64,000 bases of DNA from Lycium barbarum (lineage: Eukaryota; Streptophyta; Magnoliopsida; Solanales; Solanaceae). The notes below the pieces were generated by a model that was not told the origin of the DNA, did not search any database, and was given only the letters and a program-made list of their open reading frames with translations. A program made the translations under genes and the position numbers. The stretch is taken from NCBI RefSeq assembly GCF_019175385.1, contig NC_083343.1, positions 55,388,457 through 55,452,456 of the forward strand, written 5' to 3'. Numbering within the stretch: position 1 is the stretch's first letter; each line of letters begins with the position of its first letter. Shown piece after piece: positions 23,651-36,068 of the stretch.

Positions 23651-24888
23651 GTATGTAAAACATGATCAACATCAATGTAGAAGCATCATAGACAATATAT
23701 GAAGTGGCATAGGAGGGAAGACAATAATATCATCATCATGGCACTTACCTGCCGTTCATAGGAACTTTCCATTTCTCATGCGTATTTCATAATAGGGCTC
23801 GTATTCGTATACATAGTCTTTTTACATTCATATTCATATTATATACATAGCCATACACTTATATACATACATAGCGTACCCGACCATAAGGTTCGGTGTT
23901 TCATACGTACTTGGCCAACCAAGGCTCAATGTTATTTATACCTGGCCCTACCAAGGCTTCAGGGTTATCCGTACCATCTGCAGATGTGTGCGCGCGTTAC
24001 GTAATCATATACATACATATATATATACATCCATATACATATATTCTACCTGGCATCATAATCTCGGGGTGTCATTATAGCCCTTCATAGGCACATGTGA
24101 ATACAATAGCCCGTAGGCACCTTTAGCATCATTGTTATTATTATCGTCATCACTATCATCATCGTTTTCGCTACATCTCTATCTTATGCTTACTCGTCAA
24201 TGGGGTGCGTAGTACATTCGTAGCACGTATCGAGGGTCGTGAGCTTATGAGCTCGGAGTGTCAGTCCCTTGAATACAACATACTCATATAGAGGATTTAA
24301 GAGTTTGACCAAGGAACCATGCCTTATGAAAGAAGGGTTAGCCTTACATACCTTTTCGTCGGACTATTCTACACTTGCACGCTTCCTTCCAATGCTAGCG
24401 TCTATACCTTCATTAGTATCATAACAATGGACATTAGTCATTCACGTTATCCACATTATTTAGACTCCTTAATTTGCCTCTAATTCACCCATATTCATGG
24501 TCATAACATCCAACTTCGTCCATTCGTCTAAAGTGTCTAGTTCATGATCTTAGTAACATTTATAATGCATTCATATCACAACACAACAACATTCATGATT
24601 CAATTCAAACTATTCCTCAAAATGCCACTATTCATCATTCATGACCTACTTGACCATATTTTCTACAATCCATGTATTTCAACTCTTCAATACCTTAAAC
24701 ATCATGTAAAAATCATGAATCTTACCTTAGAAGTTGTAGGAACAAGCTTTGGTTAATAATACTCCACTTTGAGCAAAACCCTAGTTTTTCTCCATTTGCA
24801 TTTCTTGACTTGAATGGTATTTAATGGCTTGCTTACACTTGATTCACTTGTTTATGTTGTTGGTGGCTTATAGTCCTTGAAAACTTAT

Positions 24889-24958
24889 GAAATAAATGTA
24901 GAGAGATGATTCTAGAGAGAAGTGGTGTAGTGTAGAAATAAATGTAGAGAGATGATTC
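24889..24958. repeat. 24-base direct repeat at the C/X junction
   Basis: A GAAATAAATG...ATGATTC unit occurs at 24889-24912 and again at 24935-24958. A's LTR has a single related copy, so the second looks like filler made when the break was repaired. Confidence 0.65.
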
Positions 24959-26418
24959 AAAAGTATCAAATCTCGCAATAAAAGTGCCTTATCGGGCACA
25001 AATACTCCCAAGTTATTCATAGTTGAAATATTCACCCATGATATCTAGCCAACAATGTTTCGACATAGTCTACTATCACGAACATAGTGTCCCTCCAAAA
25101 TATTACTTCAACTATCAACTGTAGAGGTTTCTTCTTATCAATCAACTCTGGCTTGTTTGCTTAAGGATGCTATGATATTACCCATCTTGGCATTGCACAA
25201 ATATCTTCTCATAAATCTTGTCACTCTAGTCATCTGAAATCCACACCTCACTAGTCACCAATTGCAAAGCCCCATGGTACTTGTCATACACTTAGTGAAA
25301 TTATCCGCAGACTTTTTTCTTCTTTCATACATATCAATTTACATGTTAACTAAGTGATGCAAGATAACACCACCATGATCCATACCTGACTTAAGCAATC
25401 CTGTTGCTTTGAATTCAAATCCTTTGTTTGAAGATGAACCTTAATCATCCCAAATCGAAAATAAGAAATGCCTGTATCTTGATTCTTCAACTTGAATATC
25501 CCATTCACAAACTCTTTAACTATCATCCTAAAATCACCCAAACCCATTCAAGGGGTGTATCATAACTCTTGCAGAATAGTTAAGCCGATAATGAAGATAG
25601 TAGTAAGCCACAAACTCAAGCAACCAAACGTTTCCTTGCCTCACTCGAACTTAAAACTTAATTCTCTTCTGAATCAGGCACATCATATGTACAAGACTTC
25701 GCAAAGCCCTCTCACCGGTAGATACTTATCAATTTTGTTTACCCCAACAAAATTAATTATTTCCGATGTAATATCTCCAACAACTACTGCGCTAGTCCAT
25801 AAACGGTAGGCGATCTTTACATGCCATACAGACAATCCAATCAACATTCTCATATAGTCCTATACAAGTACCCTTGCCAAAATTCTTTAACTCAAGAATA
25901 CTTGTTCCATCTTGCTTCATGAGTTTACTAACCCAACATCGACACCGAAAGTCCTATAGTGAATTCACTTCTCTTAGTTCCAACCAGTATTATAGGTCCT
26001 TATTACAATTCTCAAAATGCACTTCATAACTTGAATTGGTTAGCATCTACCATATATCTACCTCTTTAAATGTCATTATTGACTTACACCTCACTCGAGG
26101 GTCCCTAAGTGATGCTTTCCCCACAAAGAACCACCTCTATCCTTGTTTCATCGAACCAGATCGCCTCCAGCAAATATTCGATTAACCCTCTCGTTTCATC
26201 AACTCAATAGAGTCACATCACCAGTAACTGTAAAAACAGGCCGATCCTAAGCAACATATACAATGTCTACGTCTCTTGAAACATCAGGCGAACCTACTAA
26301 CACACCCTTTGTTGAATGGTCACAACTGCCTATTTCCATAATGGTACCATCACTCCGGTAATTCTCCCACTTGGCCTAAAGATATATCCATTTCCTCAAC
26401 GAACTCTCAAACCACTAG
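24959..26418 (-). other. Element X internal region, left half (no recognisable coding)
   Basis: AT-rich sequence without a convincing ORF on either strand; the longest frames are about 100 codons and match nothing I know. It continues at 42042 once element D and its TTATT duplication are removed. The primer site and LTR at 43009-43026 show that it is the inside of a minus-strand LTR element that has lost, or never had, gag-pol. Confidence 0.5.
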
Positions 26419-26423
26419 TTATT
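26419..26423. repeat. Target-site duplication of element D, left copy
   Basis: TTATT before TGTCACGACC; repeated at 42037-42041. Confidence 0.88.
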
Positions 26424-28176
26424 TGTCACGACCCAACCCACGAGTCGTGCGGGAACCTATCATATTACTAACCTAGTAGGTGAACCCTTACCAACTAAAC
26501 ACAACATTAAATTGTTGCGACAACAATGCTTTAAAAATCACAAAATTAACGTAAAAAATTCACACAGACTCTGTTTTAAAATACAATAAAACTGAAAAGA
26601 AATTCCCGGGATCTAGTCTAGACAAGTACAAGAGCTCCTAAATACAGGAAGACCATAAATGACAGCCTCCGCCGCAAATGAGATAGGCTTGGCTATAGGA
26701 GAATGTCCAGTAAATCCACACGGTGAAACTTCAGCTAATACCTGCAACGCATCTACACCCAGGAAGAGCGTAGCAAGAGTAGTATCAGTACACCACACGT
26801 ACTGGTAGGAATCATAGGTCAACTAAGATTAGTTCATGCAACACAATATAAGTTAATAAGATAAGCAGACAAGTCAAAGAAACATCAGATTCTAAATCAA
26901 CGCTATTATAATATCACCCCTTACCTTCTTTACTCTCGAAGTTCACTCCTCTTACTAATAAAGTTAACCTATTCACATTACTTCCTATAATACGATGCAC
27001 CTAGGAAAATAAATCACTATCTAATGTTCAACACTACACTTACCATATGCAAATCCCCTCTCCACCCAGTCTCTCAGCTAATTCATAAAGGCAAATAAGC
27101 AGTATTAACGATGGTAGCACACACACGTATAACATAGAAATATGAGATGTAGCGCAATGCAAATGCGATGCAAAGGGGTCAATCACACTGTACATACATG
27201 CTATCTGATGTCATTGCTCAGCAGTCATGTACATATATATATATATTTCACGTATTCAACTCAACTGCCACAAGCCCAAATAACACAATGACCACACTCA
27301 GTCTTTTCTGCTACCTGTATTTCCTCATAAACCATGCAATGCAATGCGATAATGCTATATGCCAAAACAATCATAATTCCTGCCCTTGATGGGCGTAACG
27401 CCAACCCAACTCAATATAATTCTTTCAATACAACCTCTTATTTCCAAGGAAAAACAACCATATGAATATTCAACACAATCAGTATAAAGACGGAATCACT
27501 CCCTTCTAGGGTTGCGTAAAGTAAACATGAAGTAACCCCACAATGATAACAACACCTTTTATTAATAATAACTCATTATTACCCTATCCATCATTTACAC
27601 AATAATTTAGTCATATTAAACGGTATGTCCATCCAAACTCTATGTCTGAAGACCTAATCATGCGTTCTCCCGTCAACTCTAAAAGTATATACGATTCGCT
27701 AATCAAAGTCTAACAAAAGTAAACAATAACTACCTCTTTGACGAACAGCTATTTAATTGTCCATGAATTGCTCATCTTCTTAGCCTTCATCCAAATCCAT
27801 GAGCGATAATATTCGTAGGGAACAGTGGGCAGGAAATTAGGAATGTTTCTTTTTCTTGGTGTCAAGGGTTTTTCATTTCATATGGAACCCTAGGAGCATC
27901 CCTTGAGATTCTTTTGTTGAAAAGGGAGAGAAAAATAGACTAAGTAACCAAAATCGGGCTACGGCCCCGAGTGGACTGCTGGTCGCTACGCCTCTATAGC
28001 GGTACCGCTATAGTGGTCCGCATCCTATCCTAGCCCAAATTTTCTAGCTCTTTCCGAAATTGATTTTCCCACTCTCAACCCTTAAAACACATCATGGAGC
28101 TAATTATTTACGACTCTCGACCTAGATTGGGCATGGTTTCGCGAAATATTAAATAACGACTGGACGAGTCGTTACA
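26424..28176 (-). repeat. Element D left LTR
   Basis: 1753 bp, TGTCACGACCC...GTCGTTACA. The partner is 31240-32337 plus 41262-42036. A CTATAGCGGTACCGCTATAG palindrome-rich patch is at 27960-28022. Where the right LTR has a long (AT)n tract, this copy has only about eight AT units (27230-27248). Confidence 0.88.
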
Positions 28177-29475
28177 CCAGATACCAATTAAACTATCGTT
28201 CATCCCCGAACGAGGTGGGGTGAGGTAAAGGGCACCTCCCTGGGTCATACACCATGACAAATAGGGTTTCGAGCCATTGCCATGGGGAAAGAATGAACGA
28301 AAAAACAAAACAAAAGCTAAATAAAAATTTCCACTGCCACCGCTATAGCGGCTACAGGACCGCTATAGCGGTATCGCTGCAGCGGTCGAAATGCCGCCCG
28401 CGGCGGTCATCGAGCAGAATCAAAAAAATAAAAAGGGAGTGAACTCAGTTCACCCGTCCCACTTTCCTTTTCCCCCATAACCGAAAACCTCTCCACTGCC
28501 AACGAAATTTCTCCCCCCTTATAGAATTTCTCAACCCCTCATCTGCCTCCCCACTCCCTTATAACCCCCCTACCCCCTTCCATTTACCAAAATCTTCACA
28601 CAATTCTGAAACAAAAAGCAAAGGTCTCCTATCTATCCTAAATCTTATTTTTCTCTTGCCAGGTTTGCAGATCTCTCACCATTTCAAGGTATGCGCTCTC
28701 TTTTACTGACCTATGACTTTTCTAAGGCTTTTTATTTCGAAAATACATGCTTAACTTGCTAGATTAGGAAGAAATTCAATTTTCTAGACCAAAAGGGATT
28801 TTTGGTCCTTGGGGAGGGTAGTTCATTGGATCATGGAGGGTTAATTCATGTTCAGAATGTTTTAGCAACACTTTATATTGAAGATATACTAAATATGGAG
28901 TAGTTTTATGTTAGGGTGGGACGATTTGTAGTGGTGCAAATTTTGGTGTTCTTGCTCAAAATTTTGGTATTTATTGTAGTTGAATATGGTAGAACAAGTT
29001 ATAAAACACATATATGCTATCCTACTACTTGATCCTTGACAACAACGAGGAAACCATGGTGAAAAGTTTGGGTTCGGAATAGGGTTGGGGTAGGAGTTTT
29101 TCGGACTGGAGAAGGTGGACCGTTGTGGTGGTCCTTCCATCCCTATAGCGGTACCACTTTAGCGGTGAGACCGTCACTGGGAGCGGTCCATCAGGGTTGG
29201 AGGTGGCCATTATACCGGTGACCTGCTCGCTATAGCGAGCCCCCTACAGCGACCAAGCACCGCTATGGCGATGCTTTGGCTGTTGTAGAGACCATCATAC
29301 CGCTATAGCTGCTTCGCTGCAGCGGTCCAACCACCGCTACAACGAAGCTGCTTCAGGTAGATTTGGTTTTTCGGGTTTTTCTCCTATTTCATGCATGGCC
29401 TATCACCGTTAATTCTTTACGCCATACTATTCTAACTCCGTTTTTCACCTTTTCAGGTTAACTCTCGCACTTATC
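28177..29475 (+). other. Element D internal region upstream of the ORF
   Basis: Two clusters of CCGCTATAGCGG-type palindromes (28335-28400 and 29125-29350) frame a C-rich, promoter-like stretch (28440-28640) and plausible plant splice signals on the plus strand: a donor context AAG|GTATGC near 28688 and an acceptor TTTTCAG near 29457, eighteen bases before the ORF's ATG. An intron in the 5' untranslated region is therefore possible but unproven. Nothing coding is seen here. Confidence 0.45.
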
Positions 29476-30806
29476 ATGGCGAATCAACAACACCAAGGAC
29501 AACAACCCCCGACTCCCCCCGCATATGTCAGGTTCCTTAAAAACATTTGCAAGTGGCATTTCATAGAGCAGCAGACCAAGGGTCTGCTTCATAAGAGGGC
29601 TTTCGTTATGGACCGGGTTAAAGAGCTGGCCCCAGAATTTTACCAGACCCTACACCTCATTGGTTGGGCCCAGTTAGCTGAGGAGCCTGGTGATATCAAC
29701 GCAATTGGGTCAGGAAGTTCTATGCTATGCTCTCTACTATGGATTGGCTGCCTTGCAGCCACAGATTACCATTCGGGGGATTTCCGTAACGGTGAGCGCC
29801 GAGGTTGTCAACGCCGTTCACGGGATGCCTAACCCTCCACAGGATGAGCTTCGGTCTAAGGATGTTGAAGGTAACGGTCCGTGGTTGGTGAGAATGTTGG
29901 TACGAGAATCAAAAAGGAAGAAGGCTACTTGGGTTGTCTCACGATTGGCTCTCAAGAGTAGAAACTTTACTTCTAAGGGCCGGAGGTGGTTAAACCTTAT
30001 TGCCCGGCGGGTTCGCTGCTCGAGCAGTACTACTGATGTCACTTACCTACGGGCCCTCGTGGTGGCTTGCACTCTGGATGGTGTGCCCATGAATGTGGGT
30101 ATGCAGGTGATCGAGGAGTGGTAGGGTTTTATAGCCAAGGATGGGCCGAGCTTGATGTTTCCCTCCCTGATTACTCATCTTTGCCGTAATGCTGGGGTGA
30201 CCACGGAGCATGGGGACTGTTATGTGGAGTGCAACATCGTTTTTGACCCATTGAAGGTCAAGGGATCACATGGCAGAGGCAGAAGAAAGAGGACTAGCTC
30301 GAATGATAGCGAGGATAGCGGTGGGTCACAGGGCAAGAGTGGACAGTCACAGGCCCCGAGTACTCTGGAGCGCATGGAGGCTGATATGGCTGCGGTGAGG
30401 GTGGCCATGATGGGGTTTGTGCAGCCTTCCATGGAGGCCAGATCGTCTAGCAGCGCTGCGGGTACTAGCTATTTTACTACTGAGCAGATGAAGAGTTACA
30501 TGGAGACCCAGACCAAGATGGGAGAGGGTGGGGATGCCTTGCAGGGCACCTATGGATCCTTGGCTCAACCCATGTGGATCTTTGGGAGGATTTGGACAAA
30601 GAGAAGAAAAAGAGTCGGGCTAGGGATAAGCTGTTTGTGAAGATGTGGAAGGGCATCAAGAGTGTCTTGAAAGCCCTAGTCCTGAAGGTGAAGCCTCCCA
30701 AGGTGACTACAAGAGTCGCCTCCAGTTCTCTTTCCTCAGCCAGTCCGAACTTTGTAGTGAGGACTCTAGTGACTCGGAGGATGGTGGCGATGAGGCGACT
30801 AGCTGA
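29476..30806 (+). pseudogene. Element D ORF, putative plant transposon protein family, broken
   Basis: Starts at an ATG (MANQQHQGQQPP) and, over several frames, ends with an acidic tail (SEDSSDSEDGGDEATS, stop 30804-30806). Recognisable family-like segments are FLKNICKWHF / LAPEFYQTLHLIGW, then RKFYAML, then ITIRGISVTVSAEVVNAVHGMP, then RRVRCSSSTTDVTYLRALVVACTLDG, and a Ser/Gly-rich linker with a short coiled-coil-like piece (LERMEADMAAVRVAM). This order resembles the plant family labelled putative plant transposon protein (Pfam PF20167 as I remember it), whose function is unknown. Breaks: frameshifts between about 29690 and 29760, a TAG at 30122-30124, and another shift between about 30560 and 30750. 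Uncertain family call; clearly not RT or integrase. Confidence 0.6.
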
Positions 30807-31239
30807 GGACTGGTTTAGATATCCTTCCCCCCTCCCCTTTTTATCAGCTTTGGTTAGGATTTTCCCTTGTAGGGATTTGATGTTTTGACAATCTGTTTGC
30901 TTTGGTTATGTTTTGGGCATGCTTGGATAATCTTCATTTTGGTTGATTTGATGCGGGTGCCCCAGTTTAAGGGCGCTCGTAAGACAATTGCCCTCGTCGG
31001 GCGGATGCTTTTATGAATGTAGCTGTTTTGGGGATTAATTTAGTCTTGTCTTGTTGATGGAGTACACAACTTGACAAAATAGGGGAGGAAAAAAATGCTA
31101 CTGGTCAAATAGTACTGCTGCGGCGGTCAATCGACCACTGCAGCGGTACCGCTATGGCAGTTAGTAAGCCGCTATAGCGGCCCTTGCAGAAATTCTGGGC
31201 CTGCTATAGCGATCCCACTGTAGCGGTCCCCACAGTAAG
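30807..31239 (+). other. Element D 3' internal region with palindrome cluster
   Basis: Noncoding. Positions 31115-31225 hold a third cluster of the CGCTATAGCG / CTGCAGCGGT motif. The cluster ends where the truncated right LTR begins. Confidence 0.55.
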
Positions 31240-31994
31240 ACAATAAAACTGAAAAGAAATTCCCGGGATCTAGTCTAGACAAGTACACGACAGGAAGACT
31301 AAATAAATGACATAGCCTCCGCCGCGAGTGAGATAGGCGTGGCTGTAGGAGAATGTCCGGTAAATCCACACGACGAAACTTCAGCTAATGCCTAAAACAC
31401 AACTACACCCAGGAAGAGCGTAGAGAGAGCAGTATCAGTACACCACACGTATTGGTAAGCATCATAGGTCGACTACGCTTAGTTCACGCAACACAATATA
31501 AGTCAATAGGATAAGCAGACAAGTCAAAGAAACTTCAGATTCTAAATCAAGGCTATTACAATATCACCCCTTACCTTCTTCACTCTCGAAGTTCACACCT
31601 TTTATTAATAAAGTTCACCTATTCACATTACTTCCTATAATACGATGCACCTCAAAAAATAAATCAGTATCTGACGTTCAACACTACACTTACCATATGC
31701 AAATCCCCTCTCCACCCAGTCTCTCAAGTAAATCATAAAGGCAAATAAGCAGTATTAACGACAATAGCACATATACGTATAACATAGAAATATGAGATGT
31801 AGCACAATGCAAATGCGATGCAAAGGGGCCAATCACATTGTACATACATGCTATCTGATGTCATTGCTCAGTATTCATGACCTGCAGGGGACCCATAGTG
31901 TCCATGTACAACTCGTTCCGGATTCACTCCTCGAACCATAGCACAAACCTTTGCTCTAGAACGAACTTCGGACGCAGATCCAACGCACACGCGG

Positions 31995-32182
<188 letters not shown>

Positions 32183-32332
32183 ATTTCACGTATTCAACTC
32201 AACGGTCACAAGGCCAGATAATACAATGCCCACACTCAGTCTTTTCTGCTACCTGTATTTCCTCATAAATCATGCAATGCAATGCGACAATGATATATGC
32301 CAAAACAATCATAATTCCTGCCCTTGATGGGC

Positions 32333-32337
32333 GTAAC
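32333..32337. repeat. Target-site duplication of element E, left copy
   Basis: GTAAC before TGTTATATCCC; repeated at 41262-41266. Confidence 0.93.
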
Positions 32338-34776
32338 TGTTATATCCCGTATTTTTGAACGTCAGATTATTTGCTGAGGTGGGACCCACACATCGAGATT
32401 TTTTTGGGACATCTGAAAATTCATATGAATCACATATGAGAAGTTAAACACGACTCAAGAAGGACCCTTGGGCCAAATCAAAGTGGAAGTCCTCCAAACG
32501 AATAATTTTAAGAAAACGTTTTCGGGTGATCTGACTTCAAAGGGCAAAAACGGTATTATAAGTTTGGAATTTGGAAAAGTACCAAGAAATAGAAGTTGTA
32601 GATAATTGAATTAGCTTTCCAACCATATGTCGTGGGTGCCCAGGTGACGTCGGTACAAGGAGATATGAACGTTTTAAGGTCGAAAGGTCAGTGGGCTAGG
32701 CCCAACTCGGGACCAAACCGAGTTGGCCCAAAAAAATCAAAAAGAAATAATAAGGCCCAAATTTGTGAGGCCCAACCGGCCATGGTTATGGCCCAAGCCC
32801 ATATTAAATAAAATTTGGTCAATAAATAAGATGACTAAGTCATCTTTATCACACAACCTCTAGAATATTCAAGACGTTGAAGAACAAGAAAGAGAAGGAG
32901 AAAAGTTGAAGGCCATTTCGGCCAAGGGTAAATTTCCAAGGAAAAATTGATAAAAATTCTTCAAAAATCAATCCCTACCAAGTAAAGGGTGCTTAACAAG
33001 GTGGAGTTGTTATTGGAGCAAGAAAGATTCAAAATCATACAAATTGCCAAGTTGTAGTCAAGTGAGAAGTTGAAGAAGAAAGGTGAGTTTTGATCTTTCT
33101 TTATGTGTTATGAATGGTTTATATGTGTTGTAGTATGTTAAAATGGATGAAATTCATGAAAGAGATAAAAATAGGGGTGTGGCCGTGAGGTATGGAACAT
33201 GTATATGTGTGTAGAAATTGTGTTTTAATTAATTTATCTAGTGTTTGGTTGTTATTGTTGTGAATGATATATGGAAAATGGAAGTTGAATAAATTTGGAG
33301 AGGTTGTAGTGTGTATGCTTGATATTGGCCGTGTAGTTGTAGATTAATATGGAAGAAAATGAGTCAATTCTATTTAATGTTTTGGTTGTAGTTGAATTGT
33401 GGATGCTAGATTGCTAATGAATGCATAATAATCTTGTGAAGTTGAAGTAGGTGGAGGTTTGTTTTAGAAGTTATGTGAATTGAATGTAATGTTCTTGCAT
33501 GCATGGAAGGTAATGTGGTTAGTATGATGTTGTTTGAAGATAGATCATGAGGTTGTGATTGTTTTCATTAAAGTTAGAAAGTTTTTGGAAGAAGTAGTAA
33601 GTTGATTGAATATGGAAGTTGTTAGTATTGTTGTTGTTGGAATTGTGGTTGATATTTTGGCCGGGTGTGAATTCCCGGGATTGTTGTTGATTGAAATTAG
33701 CAAAGTTGAACTTGGTGGGATGGAGTATTTATAGGGGAAGTTCTGCCGAAATTTCGGTAGCCAAATGTTTCCTTAAGAATTCAACTCTAAGTATCCTAAC
33801 AAGAGTTTTGGTAAACATGACCAATTTGCAGATTTTGACGAGATTGCAACGTGAATTTGGAGTAGCAATAGGAGCGGAAAGAGGTATGTAAGGTTTCACC
33901 CTTCTTTCTATGGCATGTCTTAGACGTAATAAGTTGGGTACGCGTCTCGGGGACAACTCTCTTCCCCGGAATCCGCATCCAAAGTTTTCCACTTTTTGTT
34001 CAATAGAATTGAACTAGAAAGTGTGTAAATGATGGAAAGACCTCTTAAACCCCTAGAACTTGCATAAGTGGGACCCGATTACCGTAGGACCCTCACAAGT
34101 AATGACATGACACGTAATATATGTAAATCATATACGACACCCCATCCGGCCCGAGGTGGGCCCGCTACTCTCGGATGTTTCCTTACAGTCTTGCTTGACT
34201 TACTTGAAGTGAATCCAAAGGGAACCTTTGATCCCGATTTCGTTACCAAATGATAAATACTATGACTCCTCTAATGAAGGCACTTCCATGCCGATAATGA
34301 TAACAATGATGTTAGATAAGAGAATATGCCTATGATATGTACTACCGGAACGACTCTATGACTAAGATGACTAAGCTAAGTATCTTATGTAAACATGAAA
34401 ATGATAAACTAATTTTTGAATCATATTTATATTTCCTAGCTATGACTTTATTTTCTAAAAGATTTCAAAGTCTATGAACGGTCATCTATGATGCCCCGAT
34501 TTCATTCTACGTTTACTTTAATATTATTCCCCGTTGGTAGTCTCACCTTAAAATACTCGTTCCTTCAAGGTGAGACAAAGCGATCACGAGTATTCTATAA
34601 TATAATCGGAGGTCACCGACCATTACGTCACTCCGATGACTACATGATTCTTCTTTGGGCTTTCCTGCGCGCCTATGAGACATATGTATATAGGATACGT
34701 AAATGCATATAAGACATGTAAATGTATGTAAGATATGTGTATATATTTTTAAAACATGCACATGACGAAAGCGCTA

Positions 34777-35081
34777 GAGCGCTATAGACGCTGATACATG
34801 CACATGATACACGTATATGTATATGATAAAAGCACCAGAGCGCTATAGACGCTGATGTACCTACACGACACACGTATATGTATATGATAAAAGAGCTAGA
34901 GCGCTATAGACGCTGATACATGCACATGATACACGTATATGTGTATGATAAAAGCACCAGAGCGCTATAGACGCTGATGTACCTACACGACACACGTATA
35001 TGTATATGATAAAAGAGCTAGAGCGCTATAGACGCTGATATATGTACATGATATATGCATGTGTATACGGGGAAAATGGAG
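34777..35081 (+). repeat. 61-bp tandem repeat, five copies (E 5' LTR)
   Basis: GAGCGCTATAGACGCTGAT starts at 34777, 34838, 34899, 34960 and 35021, always 61 bases apart. Copies alternate between two variants (GATACATGCAC and GATGTACCTAC), making a 122-bp higher-order unit. Confidence 0.95.
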
Positions 35082-35402
35082 GTAAGGGCAGAGCGTTATG
35101 AATGCATATCCACCTGATCCGTTGGCATTACATGATATGATATCGTCCCGGACGCGGGATGTGTATATTTATGGTTAAATGGATCGGCTGCCGACGCCTC
35201 GGCAATATGAGATGTCCTGTTTTACATGTATATGTATATGAACAAGGAAAGATTCTTAAAGGAAAGCTAAGTACGCATAGCACCTGCCAAGGGTATATAT
35301 ATATACAGGTTATGTTTCTATCCCAGGACATGTGTTGTAACTCTCTTATGTCATTATACATGATTCATATTTTCTGTATATTACTATTCATGCCTTACAT
35401 AC

Positions 35403-35423
35403 TCGGTACACTATTCGTACTGA
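35403..35423 (+). promoter_or_regulatory. LTR hairpin TCGGTAC-N7-GTACTGA (E 5' LTR)
   Basis: One mismatch in the left arm (G for A), which still allows a G-U pair in RNA; 445 bp from the LTR 3' end. Confidence 0.65.
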
Positions 35424-35872
35424 AGTCCCTTCTTGTGGACGCTGCGTTTCATGCCGCGCAGGTCAGTAGACAGGTGGACTTGATCCTTAGAAGCCTTACC
35501 AGCAGTGTTGACAGCGCTCCAGTTGTTCCGGAGCCCCACTTTCGTGGTACTATTTTGTGTATGTATTTTCGGGCACGACAGTACTCGGCCCTTTCTATGT
35601 ATAAGTGTACTATGTCTAGAGGCTCGTAGACAGATATGTACAGTCAGTTAAGTACAGTTAGGTATATGGTGTTTTGGCATGTTAATGTTGATGTATAAGT
35701 GATAACGAAGTTTATTAGTCTATGTTCAGAATGACGCCGCTAATGTTAATGTTAAAAAAAAATGGCTCTGTTTACATGGCTTGCTAAGAGGTAAAGGTAA
35801 AACGATAGACAAGGGGTGCCCGGTACAAGTATCGGGTACTCGTCACGGCCCCCAGACGGGTCGTGATAGAAG

Positions 35873-35886
35873 TGGTATCAGAGCAG
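35873..35886 (+). promoter_or_regulatory. Primer binding site of element E
   Basis: TGGTATCAGAGCAG, 4 bases after the LTR, complementary to initiator methionine tRNA. Confidence 0.95.
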
Positions 35887-36068
35887 TTCGGTCCTAGGAG
35901 TTTGTCTACGAGCCGTGTCCAGTAGAGTCTTATTTATGGGTGTGTAGCGCGCCACATTTATAAACAGGAGGCTACAGGGCATTTAGGAAATATGACCTTC
36001 TTTGTACTCAAGATCGTGCGATAGAGCTATGCTATCAGGTTCCTATATTCCCTTCTTAATCCTATGCT

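Larger units (their letters stand above)
23147..24958 (-). repeat. Element C 5' LTR, truncated (A family)
   Basis: Follows the A LTR from its TGTCACGACCC start for about 1.8 kb, with more divergence than A's own two LTRs. It then breaks off before the U3 palindrome cluster. The break carries a 24-base direct repeat (24889-24912 and 24935-24958), after which unrelated X sequence begins. Confidence 0.85.
32338..35868 (+). repeat. Element E 5' LTR
   Basis: 3531 bp, TGTTATATCCCG...GGGTCGTGATA; the last CA has become TA. Longer than its partner by 119 bp, which is almost exactly two 61-bp tandem units. Confidence 0.95.

Noticed and set aside
30347..30701. Minus-strand frames of about 73 codons under the D ORF
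   Set aside because: They are shadows of the plus-strand frame, which has the family-like segments.
34777..35081. CRISPR-like regular repeats in E
   Set aside because: Units are contiguous 61-bp tandem copies without unique spacers, inside a eukaryotic LTR.
35159..35629. 156-codon sense ORF in both E LTRs
   Set aside because: It crosses the hairpin and low-complexity AT repeats and encodes no recognisable motif. Identical LTRs are not independent evidence.
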